The position numbers and the translations under genes were made by a program. Source: Tolypothrix sp. FACHB-123 (GTDB lineage Bacteria > Cyanobacteriota > Cyanobacteriia > Cyanobacteriales > Nostocaceae). Taken from it: a DNA stretch of 64,000 nucleotides. The notes beneath the pieces are model-generated. The model saw only the letters and a list, made by a program, of their open reading frames with translations, was not told the DNA's origin and made no database searches. This document shows, one piece after another, positions 7,433 through 17,700 of the stretch. The first letter of the stretch is position 1. Each line of letters begins with the position of its first letter. The stretch spans positions 116,129 to 180,128 of the forward strand of contig NZ_JACJRE010000009.1 of assembly GCF_014697075.1 (NCBI RefSeq). Direction: 5' to 3'.

Positions 7433-10400
7433 ATGAAAATTTTAGTTGTCGAGGATGACGAGTTACTGGCAGAAGTACTCAAAGAAATTCTCACTACCCA
7501 AAACTATGCAGTTGAACTAGCGAGTGATGGCAAGGGTGGCAAGGATTTAATCGAAACTTACGACTATGATTTAGTTTTATTAGATGTGCTGTTGCCCAAG
7601 CTAGATGGTATCAGTCTTTGCCGTTATATCCGCTCTCGCGGTTTGCAAATGCCAGTTCTGTTATTAACAGGATGCGATAGCAGTCATGAAAAGGCAATTG
7701 GCTTAGATGCTGGCGCAGATGATTATGTAGTTAAACCCTTTGACCAAGAAGAATTAGTAGCTCGCGTCCGCGCCTTATTACGTCGCGGTGGGAAAACAAC
7801 CCAACCAGTGCTGGAATGGGGAAATTTACGCCTCGATCCGAGTAGTTGTGAGGTGATTTACGATCGCGAATTGCTATCTCTAACGCCGAAAGAATACGCT
7901 CTGTTAGAACTATTTTTACGCAATAGCCGCCGGGTATTTAGTTGCGGCATGATTTTAGAACATCTCTGGTCTTATGAAGATACACCAGGGGAAGAAGCTG
8001 TACGTACCCATATTAAGGGATTGCGTATGAAACTGCGCAATGTGGGAGCGCCTAGCGATTTAATCGAAACAGTTTATGGAATTGGCTATCGCCTCAAACC
8101 GCAGATAGGAGAAGAATCGGGAAATAAAGGCGAATCAGAACGCCCCAAATCTGTCAATGGTAATCAAAAAACACAGCAACAAACACTAGCAGCCGTGGCA
8201 GGAATTTGGCAGCGATTCCAAGGGCGAGTGCAAGAACAGGTGGGAGTGCTAGAGCAAGCTGCAACAGTTAACTATAAATCTTTAAGCCCGCAATTGCGAT
8301 CGCAAGCCACCCAAGAAGCCCATACCTTAGCCGGTTCCTTGGCTACCTTTGGCTTACCCCTAGGTTCCAAAGTAGCGCGGAAAATTGAACAACTGCTGAA
8401 ATCTGATAAAACCTTGACCCAATCAGATTTTAGTAAATTAAAAACTTGGGTGGAGCAATTACGTCAAGAAATTGACAGCAAACAAAATCAATCAGAATCC
8501 CCAGCACAAACACCCGATGAACAGCCTTTGGTGTTAGTGGTGGATAGAGAACAATCCTTAGCAGCCAATCTCAAACAAGAATCTGCTAACAGCAATTTGC
8601 AAGTAAAAATTGCTAACAGTATTGAAAACGCCAGACATATAATTTACCGCGAACATCCCAGCGTGGTGCTGCTCGACCCTAGCGTTTCTGTTAATCAAGA
8701 GGAAAGCTGGAGTTTATTAGCAGAACTTACCCGCAATCAGCCGCCAATACCAGTGCTAGTTTTAACCGAGCAGACCGATTTTACCAACCGTCTGCAACTA
8801 GCGCGAAACGGCGGACATACCTTTTTGCAAAAGCCCATGCCAACGGCACAGGTATTAGAAGCAATTACTCAAGTACTGCAACAAGCACCCCATGCCGAAG
8901 CCAAAATATTAGCTGTAGACGACGATCCCAAAATTCTGGCATTATTACAAACCTTACTCAGTCCGTGGGGATTGAAAGTTATCGGTTTAGAAGATCCGCG
9001 CCAATTTTGGACAACTTTACAAACAGTCTCTCCCGATTTGCTGATTCTGGACGTAGAAATGCCCCATACCAATGGCATTGAAATCTGCAAAGTAGTGCGC
9101 AACGATCAGCAATGGAGCGAGTTACCAATATTATTTCTCACAGTTCACAGTGATGCGGAAATAGTCAACCAAGTATTTAGCGTTGGTGCTGACGATTTTA
9201 TCAGTAAGCCCATTGTCGGGCCAGAACTCGTGACGCGAATTATCAACCGCTTAGAGCGGATTAAATTATTGCGGCGGGTCACAAATAGCCGGAGTACCCT
9301 TCGACTTCGCTCAGGGTACGCAGTTAACAGTAGTTTGAGTGGGGTAGAAGATATTCCTGCGGTATCCCCGCACGCTTCGACTTCGCTCAGCGTGCCCCCT
9401 GCCTTATTAACTCCTCAACCAGAGAATCGCTGGCTGACGATTTTTAATGCTGAGCCAGATTGTGTGAAAATTCTTGCCGCTGATGGGACTTTGTTGGAAA
9501 TTAACCCAGTAGGGATGATGCTGCTGGAGGCTGATAGCAACGAAGCCGTAATTGGTAAATCAGTGTATTCTTTAATTGCCCCAGAATATCAAGCCGGATT
9601 TCGCCAATTCCACACCAGTGTTTGTCAAGGAAATCAGGGAACTTTCCAGTTTGAACTAATTACTTTTAAAGGTAATCGTCGCTGGATGGAAACTCACGGC
9701 GTACCATTACCCAGTGAAACTGCGGGGAAAATAGTACATTTGGCAATTACCCGCGATATTACAGCATCCAGAAGGGCAGAAACAGAAATTCGTCGGGTAA
9801 ATCGCACCCTGCAAGCATTGACAAATTGCTCACAAGTGCTGGTGCGTGCCAAAGATGAGTTAGATTTACTGCATAGAATTTGCCAAATGATTGTGGAGGT
9901 GGGCGGCTATCGCTTAGCTTGGGTTGGTTTTGCCGAAGATGATGCCCAAAAAACTATTCGTCCTGTCGCCCAAGCTGGTTATGAAGATGGATATTTGCAA
10001 TCTCTCAATTTAACTTGGGCAGATACAATTAATGGCAGAGGCCCTTCAGGTACAGCGATTCGCAGCGGACAAAGGGCAATTATTCAAAATATCCAAACCG
10101 ATCCCAATTATGAAATTTGGCGGTGTCAGGCGATTAAGCAAGGTTATGCAGCATCTATCGCCTTACCTTTAATTGCAGATAATCAAGTATTTGGGGCATT
10201 GAATATTTACGCCACCGCACCCGATGCCTTTGATAGCGATGAAGTACAATTACTCGAAGCATTAGCCGCAGATTTAGCCTATGGGATTATGGCATTGCGC
10301 AACCAACGCGATCGCCAACTCGCCCAAATTGCCTTGGAACAAAGTCAGCGCAGCTATCAACAGCTAGTAGAATTGTGTCCGGAAGCAATTTTTATTGAAC

Positions 10401-12736
10401 GGGATGGTTATTTTGTCTTTGCCAATAGTGCCGCAGTGAAGCTATTTGGCGCTAAAGCACCCACAGAATTAGTTGGTAAATCAATTCTGGATTTTGTTCA
10501 TCCTTATTCCCAAGAAGCGATGGGGGAAAGTTTCCGCCTCTTGAAGGAATATAAACAGGAAATTCCTTTACATGAAGCGCAATTTGTGCAGTTAGATGGA
10601 AATGCGATCGCTCTAGAAATCGCCGCTGCTCCTTGTAGTTACCAAAATCAACTCTCTTCGCAATTTATCATCCGCGACATTACCAAACGCAAGCAAACCG
10701 AAGCCTTTTTACATAAAGCTAATAGTGAATTAGAATTGCGCGTCGCCGAACGCACCGCTGAGTTAATTAGCTTAAATCGCAAATTACAGTCAGAATTGGA
10801 CGAACGCCAAAAAATTCAAGAACAACTGCGGATTTCGCAAGCCAAATTTGCCCGGATTTTAGATATTGCTGATGATGCGATTATTTCCATCGATGCTGAG
10901 CAAAAAATTACCTTATTTAACCAAGGAGCCGAAAAAATTTTTGGCTATTCTGCTCAAGAAGCGATCGGTAAATCCCTAGATTTACTTTTACCCTTACGCT
11001 TTGCTCAAGCCCACCGTCACCATGTCGCAGACTTTGGCACATCTCCTAACCTAGCGCGGCGAATGGGAGAACGGCGAGAAATCTTTGGCAGGCGGCGGGA
11101 TGGCACAGAATTTCCGGCGGAGGCTTCGATTTCCAAAGTAGACCACGGTCACGAAATTTATTATACGGTGATTCTGCGTGATATTACAGAACGCAAGCAA
11201 ATCGAACGGATGAAAGATGAGTTTGTCTCCGTTGTCAGCCACGAACTGCGCACGCCTTTAACTTCAATTCACGGTTCTCTAGGAATGCTCGCTAGTGGGT
11301 TACTACCACCCACATCAGAACAGGGAAAACGCCTGCTGCAAATTGCTACCGACAGCACCGATCGCTTAGTCCGCTTGATTAACGACATCTTAGATATCGA
11401 GCGCATCGAATCGGGTAGGGTAAAAATGGAACGGGAAACCTGCAATGTGACTGAATTGATTGAATCAGCAGTCAATATTATGCAGCCTTTAGCCGACAAA
11501 GCCGGAGTAAAATTATCAATTTCCAGCATCTCCCTGGAGTTGTGGATCGATTCAGACAGGATTGTGCAAACCCTCACAAATTTACTCAGTAATGCAATTA
11601 AATTTTCCACCCCAGGCGCAACCGTGTGGTTAGTGGCTAGCCAAGAAGAAGATGAAATTATCTTCACCGTCAAAGATACCGGACGCGGCATACCAGAAGA
11701 TAAACTAGATAGTATCTTTGAGCGTTTTCAACAAGTTGACTCCTCAGATTCCCGCAACCATGACGGTACGGGTTTAGGTTTAGCCATTTGTCAAAGTATT
11801 GTGCAACAGCATGGCGGGAAAATTTGGGTGGAAAGTACTTTAGAGCAAGGTAGTACTTTTTACTTTACAATTCCCATAGTGCGATCGCCCCAGACAGTCG
11901 AAATTCCCCCCACACCCCAGCAACCAGAAATCATAAATCAGCACGCACCCCTGGTTTTAGTGTGCGATGACGATCCCTTAATTAGTAAAGAACTGCAAAA
12001 CTTACTAGAAACAGGCGGTTATCGCGTAGTAACAGTTACTATCGGTGAGGAAGCGATCGCCCTAGCCGCCAGCCTTCATCCAGATGTGATTTTACTAGAT
12101 TTATTAATGCCGGGAATGAATGGTTGGGAAACAATGGCAGTATTAAAAGAACGACCAGATACCAAAGATATTCCCATTGTGATTTGTAGCGTCTACAAAC
12201 CCAGCGTTAACAGTCAACCCAACGTAGACTTTGCTGATTGGGTAAGCAAACCAGTCCCCGAAAATTACTTATTACAATCGCTCAGACAGGTAGTAGCGAA
12301 ATCATCCAAACGAGCGCGAATATTAATTGTCGAAGACGATCGCGATTTAGCGCAACTACTAATTACCTTATTTGAGAGACACGACATCGAAACCTTCCTC
12401 GCCCAAACCGGCAGAGAAGCCATTCACCTCAGCCAACAAGTAAATCCCGATTTATTAATTCTCGACTTAATTTTGCCAGAAAGCGATGGCTTTGCAGTGG
12501 TAGATTGGTTAAAACAGCACAATCAACTCTGTAGCACACCTGTAGTAGTTTATTCAGCCAAAGATTTAGACGAATCAGAACGCAATCGACTGAAATTAGG
12601 ACATACAGAATTTTTAACCAAAGGACGAGTGACAACCCAAGAATTTGAACACCGCGTCATGGAGCTAATTCAAAGGATGACACAAAATCAACAAGAAGGT
12701 GATGGCAATGACACAAAAGCGAATTCTCGTGGTTGA
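7433..12736 (+). CDS. giant hybrid kinase: OmpR-type regulator-HPt-REC-REC-PAS-GAF-PAS-PAS-HisKA-HATPase-REC-REC
   Basis: A 1767-residue soluble protein. Order: receiver 1 (1-120, Asp51, K in VVKPF); OmpR/PhoB winged helix (about 128-225); HPt (about 250-345, His297 in EAHTLAGS); receiver 2 (about 368-485, Asp415, acidic pocket weakened); receiver 3 (about 488-605, Asp540); PAS (about 660-785); GAF (about 800-965); PAS (975-1095); coiled coil; PAS (1130-1260); HisKA with His1270 in SHELRTPL; HATPase with GTGLGLAI; receiver 4 (Asp1556); receiver 5 (Asp1678). Five receivers, an HPt and a kinase allow a complete phosphorelay within one chain, ending on a DNA-binding head. Residues about 622-655 come from two inserted palindromes. 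No membrane segment was seen. The single receiver gene at 12708 overlaps its end. Confidence 0.9.
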   Translation: MKILVVEDDELLAEVLKEILTTQNYAVELASDGKGGKDLIETYDYDLVLLDVLLPKLDGISLCRYIRSRGLQMPVLLLTGCDSSHEKAIGLDAGADDYVVKPFDQEELVARVRALLRRGGKTTQPVLEWGNLRLDPSSCEVIYDRELLSLTPKEYALLELFLRNSRRVFSCGMILEHLWSYEDTPGEEAVRTHIKGLRMKLRNVGAPSDLIETVYGIGYRLKPQIGEESGNKGESERPKSVNGNQKTQQQTLAAVAGIWQRFQGRVQEQVGVLEQAATVNYKSLSPQLRSQATQEAHTLAGSLATFGLPLGSKVARKIEQLLKSDKTLTQSDFSKLKTWVEQLRQEIDSKQNQSESPAQTPDEQPLVLVVDREQSLAANLKQESANSNLQVKIANSIENARHIIYREHPSVVLLDPSVSVNQEESWSLLAELTRNQPPIPVLVLTEQTDFTNRLQLARNGGHTFLQKPMPTAQVLEAITQVLQQAPHAEAKILAVDDDPKILALLQTLLSPWGLKVIGLEDPRQFWTTLQTVSPDLLILDVEMPHTNGIEICKVVRNDQQWSELPILFLTVHSDAEIVNQVFSVGADDFISKPIVGPELVTRIINRLERIKLLRRVTNSRSTLRLRSGYAVNSSLSGVEDIPAVSPHASTSLSVPPALLTPQPENRWLTIFNAEPDCVKILAADGTLLEINPVGMMLLEADSNEAVIGKSVYSLIAPEYQAGFRQFHTSVCQGNQGTFQFELITFKGNRRWMETHGVPLPSETAGKIVHLAITRDITASRRAETEIRRVNRTLQALTNCSQVLVRAKDELDLLHRICQMIVEVGGYRLAWVGFAEDDAQKTIRPVAQAGYEDGYLQSLNLTWADTINGRGPSGTAIRSGQRAIIQNIQTDPNYEIWRCQAIKQGYAASIALPLIADNQVFGALNIYATAPDAFDSDEVQLLEALAADLAYGIMALRNQRDRQLAQIALEQSQRSYQQLVELCPEAIFIERDGYFVFANSAAVKLFGAKAPTELVGKSILDFVHPYSQEAMGESFRLLKEYKQEIPLHEAQFVQLDGNAIALEIAAAPCSYQNQLSSQFIIRDITKRKQTEAFLHKANSELELRVAERTAELISLNRKLQSELDERQKIQEQLRISQAKFARILDIADDAIISIDAEQKITLFNQGAEKIFGYSAQEAIGKSLDLLLPLRFAQAHRHHVADFGTSPNLARRMGERREIFGRRRDGTEFPAEASISKVDHGHEIYYTVILRDITERKQIERMKDEFVSVVSHELRTPLTSIHGSLGMLASGLLPPTSEQGKRLLQIATDSTDRLVRLINDILDIERIESGRVKMERETCNVTELIESAVNIMQPLADKAGVKLSISSISLELWIDSDRIVQTLTNLLSNAIKFSTPGATVWLVASQEEDEIIFTVKDTGRGIPEDKLDSIFERFQQVDSSDSRNHDGTGLGLAICQSIVQQHGGKIWVESTLEQGSTFYFTIPIVRSPQTVEIPPTPQQPEIINQHAPLVLVCDDDPLISKELQNLLETGGYRVVTVTIGEEAIALAASLHPDVILLDLLMPGMNGWETMAVLKERPDTKDIPIVICSVYKPSVNSQPNVDFADWVSKPVPENYLLQSLRQVVAKSSKRARILIVEDDRDLAQLLITLFERHDIETFLAQTGREAIHLSQQVNPDLLILDLILPESDGFAVVDWLKQHNQLCSTPVVVYSAKDLDESERNRLKLGHTEFLTKGRVTTQEFEHRVMELIQRMTQNQQEGDGNDTKANSRG
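9294..9319. repeat. 26-bp palindromic repeat inside the kinase gene, copy 1
   Basis: GTACCC and GGGTAC flank the 14-base loop TTCGACTTCGCTCA. It lies in frame in the linker after receiver 3. The loop sequence is a common dispersed cyanobacterial repeat core. Confidence 0.75.
9370..9395. repeat. 26-bp palindromic repeat inside the kinase gene, copy 2
   Basis: GCACGC and GCGTGC flank exactly the same 14-base loop as copy 1. The stem differs from copy 1, but both arms changed together so pairing is kept. A decayed relative (TTCGACTACGCTCA) is at 13903-13916. Confidence 0.75.
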
Positions 12737-13082
12737 TAACGAAGAATATATTCAAGAAGTTGCCAAAATTTGCCTAGAAACCGTCGCCGCTTGGGAAGTG
12801 ATGACAGTCAGTTCCGGCAAAGAAGGCATCATCAAAGCCGAAGCTTGGCAACCAGATGTAATTCTATTAGATGTGATGATGCCCGACATGGATGGAATCG
12901 CCACCTTTGAGAAATTACAAGCAAATCCAGCGACAAAAAACATTCCCGTAATTTTATTAACCGCTAAAATCCAAGCCGCAGATCGTCGCCGCTACGCACA
13001 GATGGGAATGGCAACTGCGATCGCGAAACCCTTCAATCCGCTAGAATTAGCAGGGCAAATTGCCACAGCTTTGGGGTGGTGA
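12708..13082 (+). CDS. single-domain response regulator (CheY-like receiver)
   Basis: About 124 residues, all one receiver: RILVVDNEEY with the acidic pocket, phospho-acceptor Asp in VILLDVMMPDMDG near residue 50, T in LLTAK, and K in IAKPF. It has no output domain, so it passes or buffers phosphate, most likely for the giant hybrid kinase whose stop codon (12734-12736) it overlaps. The ATG at 12708 was chosen because AGAAGG (12694-12699) lies 8 bases before it; GTG at 12699 and ATG at 12702 are in frame but too close to that site. Confidence 0.85.
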   Translation: MTQKRILVVDNEEYIQEVAKICLETVAAWEVMTVSSGKEGIIKAEAWQPDVILLDVMMPDMDGIATFEKLQANPATKNIPVILLTAKIQAADRRRYAQMGMATAIAKPFNPLELAGQIATALGW

Positions 13083-13122
13083 AGGGGCTAGGGGCTAGGG
13101 AGCAGGGGAACAAATGACAACT

Positions 13123-13184
13123 GTACGGGCGGGTTCACGGATATCTTCACCGATCAATGATGATCTTAATAAACCCGCCCCTAC
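13123..13184. repeat. inverted repeat between convergent regulator genes
   Basis: GTACGGGCGGGTT (13123-13135) pairs with AACCCGCCCCTAC (13172-13184) with one mismatch. The family is the GTAGGGGC-type palindrome. It sits between two convergent genes, where it may end transcription. Upstream, 13084-13110 holds a GGGGCTAGGGGCTAGG-type tandem repeat. Confidence 0.6.
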
Positions 13185-13197
13185 TAACAACTAACAA

Positions 13198-13860
13198 CTA
13201 ACCATTTTTAATTAAACGTTTTTGGAAGGCGACGACGACGGCTTGAGTGCGATCGCTTACTTCTAATTTCTGTAAAATGGCATGAATATGTACCCGCACT
13301 GTTCCCGGTGCAATATACAATTCATGGGCTATTTCTTGATTAGTTTTACCTGTGGCTAACAGTGAGAGAATTTCTTGTTCGCGTACAGTTAGGGGATTTA
13401 CAACAGGCTTTGTTTGTTCTGCTATCTCCGATGGCGATGGTTCCGAACTCAAAGAAGAACGAATTTCTTGAGTTGCAGTTGCATCCCACCAAGAAGCACC
13501 AGTCGCTACAGAACGCAGCGCTAAAACTAATTTTTCCGCCGCAATTCCTTTGAGACAGTAGCCTTGCGCGCCGGCTTCAATTAGGCGTGTAATTAAGGGT
13601 TTTTGGGAATGGGAAGTCAGGACTAAAATTGGTAAAAGAGGATTTTGCTGTTTAATTTGTCTGCAAGCTTCAATTCCGCCAACTCCCGGTAAACCCACAT
13701 CTAACAGCACCACATCGATAAGAGTTTGCTTAACTAACTCAATAGCTGTTTCCCCATCTTCAGCTTCCGCGACAATCTCTAACCCCGGTTCTTGTTGCAA
13801 TCGCACCCGCAAACCTAAGCGAAACAATTCATCATCTTCAACTAGGAGAATTTTGATCAT
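13198..13860 (-). CDS. NarL/FixJ-family response regulator
   Basis: About 220 residues. The receiver occupies residues 1-120 (IKILLVEDDELF, acceptor Asp in VVLLDVGLPG near residue 54, T/S switch in LVLTSH, K in YCLKG). A LuxR-type helix-turn-helix follows at about 155-215 (LTVREQEILSLLATGKTNQE, then GTVRVHIHAILQKL). It binds DNA when phosphorylated. The ATG at 13860 is preferred; the longer frame to 13917 would add residues encoded by CCCAATG-type repeat DNA. It converges on the receiver gene and may be a target of the hybrid kinase; no kinase of its own lies beside it. Confidence 0.85.
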   Translation of the reverse strand: MIKILLVEDDELFRLGLRVRLQQEPGLEIVAEAEDGETAIELVKQTLIDVVLLDVGLPGVGGIEACRQIKQQNPLLPILVLTSHSQKPLITRLIEAGAQGYCLKGIAAEKLVLALRSVATGASWWDATATQEIRSSLSSEPSPSEIAEQTKPVVNPLTVREQEILSLLATGKTNQEIAHELYIAPGTVRVHIHAILQKLEVSDRTQAVVVAFQKRLIKNG

Positions 13861-13862
13861 AA

Positions 13863-14100
13863 TTGGGCATTGGGCATTAAGCATTGGGCACTTGTACTGA
13901 GTTTCGACTACGCTCAACTTACCGCGAAGTCGTACCCCTTCTCTTAAGCAAGCTACGCGGAGCGTCTCGTAAAGCCTTCTCTACGAGACGCTGCGCCAAC
14001 GGCATAGATTCGCTTAGCGCGCAGCGTCTCCCCTTGGGAGAAGAGAAGTATTGGGCTGGGGGGCATTGGGCATTTATTTGTCTTCCTTGTCTTCTTTCCC
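13863..14100. repeat. cluster of dispersed palindromic and tandem repeats
   Basis: TTGGGCATTGGGCATTAAGC units lie at 13863-13889 and again near 14050. A decayed TTCGACTACGCTCA element is at 13903-13916. AGCGTCTCGTA (13961-13971) and TACGAGACGCT (13982-13992) form a perfect 11-bp stem. GCGTCTCCCCTTGGGAGA near 14024 recurs near 62768. No gene was seen; 14101-14322 is also without a clear gene. Confidence 0.65.
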
Positions 14101-14322
14101 TAGCCCTTAGCCCCTAAATTGGGTAAACAGGTATTTCCTGCGGCTGATGCGACAGGCGCAGACCGAGGCAGAACTGTTTAACCTCTGCGATCGCTTTCTT
14201 GTTGCTGAAGGAACGAAAACTTTAGCCCTAAAACCCTACTCCAGTGTATAACTACTAAAACCAAAACTAAGTAGAACTCAGGACATACAATCAATTAGCT
14301 CAAGTGCAATAAATCTCATTGG

Positions 14323-14517
14323 GTGCTTACAAGTTTAGCTAAAACAGAACTACGAAATGCCCAAATTGGTACTATTCGGACAAAATTATTGAAGTTAGGT
14401 GCAACTATCACTTTTAGCACCCAACAAATTTTGATTGCGATTACTAATGCTTGCCCTTACCAAGAGACTTTTGCAATTGCTTACAAGTATTTGAGTATGT
14501 TGCCTAATTTCACTTGA
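14323..14517 (+). pseudogene. IS1380-like transposase, C-terminal remnant
   Basis: The 64-residue frame reads TELRNAQIGTIRTKLLKLGA and then a PYQETF motif. This matches the very C-terminus of IS1380-type DDE transposases (pattern T-A-x-A-Q-x-x-T-I-R-x-K-L-L-K-x-A, then P-Y-Q-x-x-F). The catalytic parts are missing and no terminal repeats were found. It lies just upstream of a kinase gene that has lost its own 5' part, so an insertion followed by deletion is a plausible history. Confidence 0.65.
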
Positions 14518-14772
14518 TTTTAGTTGATTTAACCTGATTTAAACCTGAATTATTAACTTACACTTAGAGTTGGATTTATTCAATTCTAATTTTACCGTGT
14601 CTAGATTTTATCTCCAGAGGTTTTTTATTTGATTGTTTCAATGTTTAGAGTATTTAATTATCTAGTATGCTCAGTATTAATATTGAGGAATATCTATTTT
14701 TTTAAGTCTGAGTTATTTATGTATAAATTCGATTAGTCTGAATCTTGAGTATATCAATATTTTTTCTAACTT
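14518..14772. other. intergenic, AT-rich
   Basis: No coding remnant of the kinase's missing 5' part was found here. The stretch is very AT-rich and may hold a promoter for the truncated kinase gene; no clear ribosome binding site precedes the GTG at 14773. Confidence 0.4.
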
Positions 14773-17700
14773 GTGAGAAATCCGGGTAATGAAGAGCAGG
14801 CTTTAACACACGCTATTGCAATTAAAGACGGAACTGCAATTCAAATGCTGTATCTAGACAAAGTTATACTGTGTTATCTATGTGGAGAATATAATCAAGC
14901 TGTACAAACCGATGTTGTGGCAAGGCAACATTTTGAAGAGGTGACAGCAATAACAGTTTTACCTGTATTCTGTTTGTATCACTCTCTGGCGCTTTTGAGC
15001 CTACCGCTCGATGCTTCAAACTCCCAAAAAGTAGCTTGGTTCAATTGTGTTAACATCAACCAAGAAAAGATGCAGAAATGGGCAGAACACACTCCCATGA
15101 ATTATCTACATAAATTTCATCTAGTCGAGGCAGAAAAAGCGCGAGTCTTAGGGCAATTTTTTGAGGCTGAAGAGTTTTACGAGCGAGCGATCGCAGGTGC
15201 TGCTGAAAATGAGTTGATCCAGGAAGAAGCACTCGCCTATGAATTAGCAGCAAAACATTATCTGGCGCGAGGTCGGTCAAAAATTGCCCAAACCTACATG
15301 AAAGAGGCGCACTATTGCTATGATCGCTGGGGCGCAACTGCTAAAGTTAAAGATTTAGAAAAACGCTATCCACAACTCCTCAACACCAACCTAGTTCGGC
15401 AATCACATTCAATCGTGACCGATGAAACGATCCGTCATCCGACTGCGGCGATAGATTTGGCTGCGGCGATGAAAGCGGCTCAAGCCATCTCAGAAATGAT
15501 CCATCTCGATCAATTAACTGCAACGTTGATGCAGGTAGTGATAGAAAATGCCGGAGCCGAAACTGGCGCTCTGGTTCTCCTGGAAGATGATCGGCTCACT
15601 GTTGTGGCTCAGTGCAGTGGGAGTAGACAGTGTAACCTGGAAAAGATCGCTGTTGCTGGCTGTGCAACAATTCCTGTCTCCGTCATCCAATCAGTAGAAC
15701 GCACATCTGAAACTCTGGTGTTTGATGATGCAATCAGCGAACCGTCTTTTTTGACTGATCGGTATATTCAAAACCAACAGACGCGATCGCTCCTGTGTAT
15801 GCCCATTCTTAAGCAAAATCAGCTGATTGGCATACTTTATCTGGAGAACAATCTCAGTACCGGAGTGTTTACTAGCGATCGCTTACAAGTCCTTAAACTG
15901 TTGATTGCTCAGGTAGCAATTTCACTGGAGAATGCTCGGTTATATGAACGGTTATCGGATTATTCTGAAACACTGGAAAGGAATGTAGAAGAGCAAACTC
16001 AAGCTTTGCAGCAGGAGATCGCGGAACGGCAACAAACCGAAGCCGCATTGAGACAAAGTGAAGCAAATTATCGCAACCTGCTACAAACCGCGAATTCCGT
16101 GATCATTCGCTATGATCCGCAAGGACGGATTCGCTACATCAATGATTATGGGGTAAAACTTCTTGGCTATGAAGAACATCAGATTTTAGGGCGAACCTTA
16201 TTTGAAACAATCATTCCAGACATCGAAATCTCTGGACGCGATGTGAGACCCTTTGTCCATGATTTACTTCGTAATCCTCAATCGTACCCGCAAGGCGAGG
16301 GTGAAAACCTGTGTCGAGACGGTCGGCGAGTTTGGGTTGTTTGGTCAAATCAAGCCATCTTCAATGAACAGGGAGATGTCGTTGAAATCTTATCGGTTGG
16401 CAATGACACCACCCAGCGTAGACAAGCAGAAGAGGCATTACAACGCAGTGAAGCCAAGTTCCGAACTATTTTTGAAAACTCACAGGTTGGTATCTACCGA
16501 ACCCGCACCGATGATGGCTTAATTCTCAATGCCAATCAACGCTTTGCCGATCTGTTTGGTTTTGATTCACCCCAAGAGATTATTGGAATTGAACACACTA
16601 TAGGCTATTGGGTCAATCCCAGCGATCGCCAACAAGGCATTGAGGTGATGAAGCGGGATGGGGAAGTGCGAAGCTTTGAAGCACAGATGCGAAAACGAGA
16701 TGGGACAGTGTTTTGGGGGCTTTTCTCTTCTTATCTGAATGCAGACGATGACTACATCGAAGGGGTGCTTGCGGATATTAGTGATCGCAAACAGGCAGAA
16801 GTAGCATTGCAAGCCTCTGAAGCAGAGCTACGGGCGCTCTTTTCAGCCATTCCTGATCCGCTGTGTGTTTTCAATGCTAAAGGGCAAGTGATCGGCGCAA
16901 TCAAAGGAAATCCGTCATATGGAGAGTTGCATAGGGAGGAGTATATTGGTAAAACACTGCATCAACTCTATGATACGGAACAAGCCGATGAATTCCTGAG
17001 TTACATTCAGCAGGTGCTGAGAACCCAACAAGTACTCACAGTTGAATACAGCCAGTGGATAGCTGGACGAGAAATCTGGTTTTCGGCTCGCATTGCACCG
17101 ATTCGGCACGAACAGGTGATTTGGATAGCGCGAGATATTACGCTGCAAAAGCGAGCAGAAGCAGCCTCAATTTTGGAAGAACGCAACCGCATGGCGCGTG
17201 AAATTCACGACACACTCGCTCAGGCGTTTACAGGCATTCTGGCTCAGGTGGGAGCGGCAAAACAGGTGCTAACGGATGATGTAGAAGCAACTGAGGCACA
17301 CCTAGACCTGATCAAAGAATTGGCGCGAACTGGACTGGTTGAAGCGCGGCGATCGGTAGTAGCGCTCCGTCCTCAGCTTTTGGAGGAAGGCAGTCTACAG
17401 AGCGCTCTACATCGTCTCGTTGCTCAACTCAGAACTGCCGCAATGGATACCACTTTATATTATGAGATTGAGGGTGCAGTATATTCTCTGCCGACTGAAG
17501 TCGAGAGTAATCTACTGCGGATTGGGCAGGAAGCCTTAACCAATGCGATTCGACACGCCAATGCTGATGAAATTCGAGTGGAGCTAATCTACGATCACGA
17601 TCAGTTTTGCTTGCGCGTGAGAGACAATGGACAGGGCTTTGGAGTTGGGAGTATTCCAGCCTCTCTTGGTTTTGGCTTACTAGGCATGAGCGAACGGGCA

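Noticed and set aside
13884-14117. 77-residue plus-strand frame
   Set aside because: It runs through a cluster of palindromic and tandem repeats, so the residues are repeat-derived.
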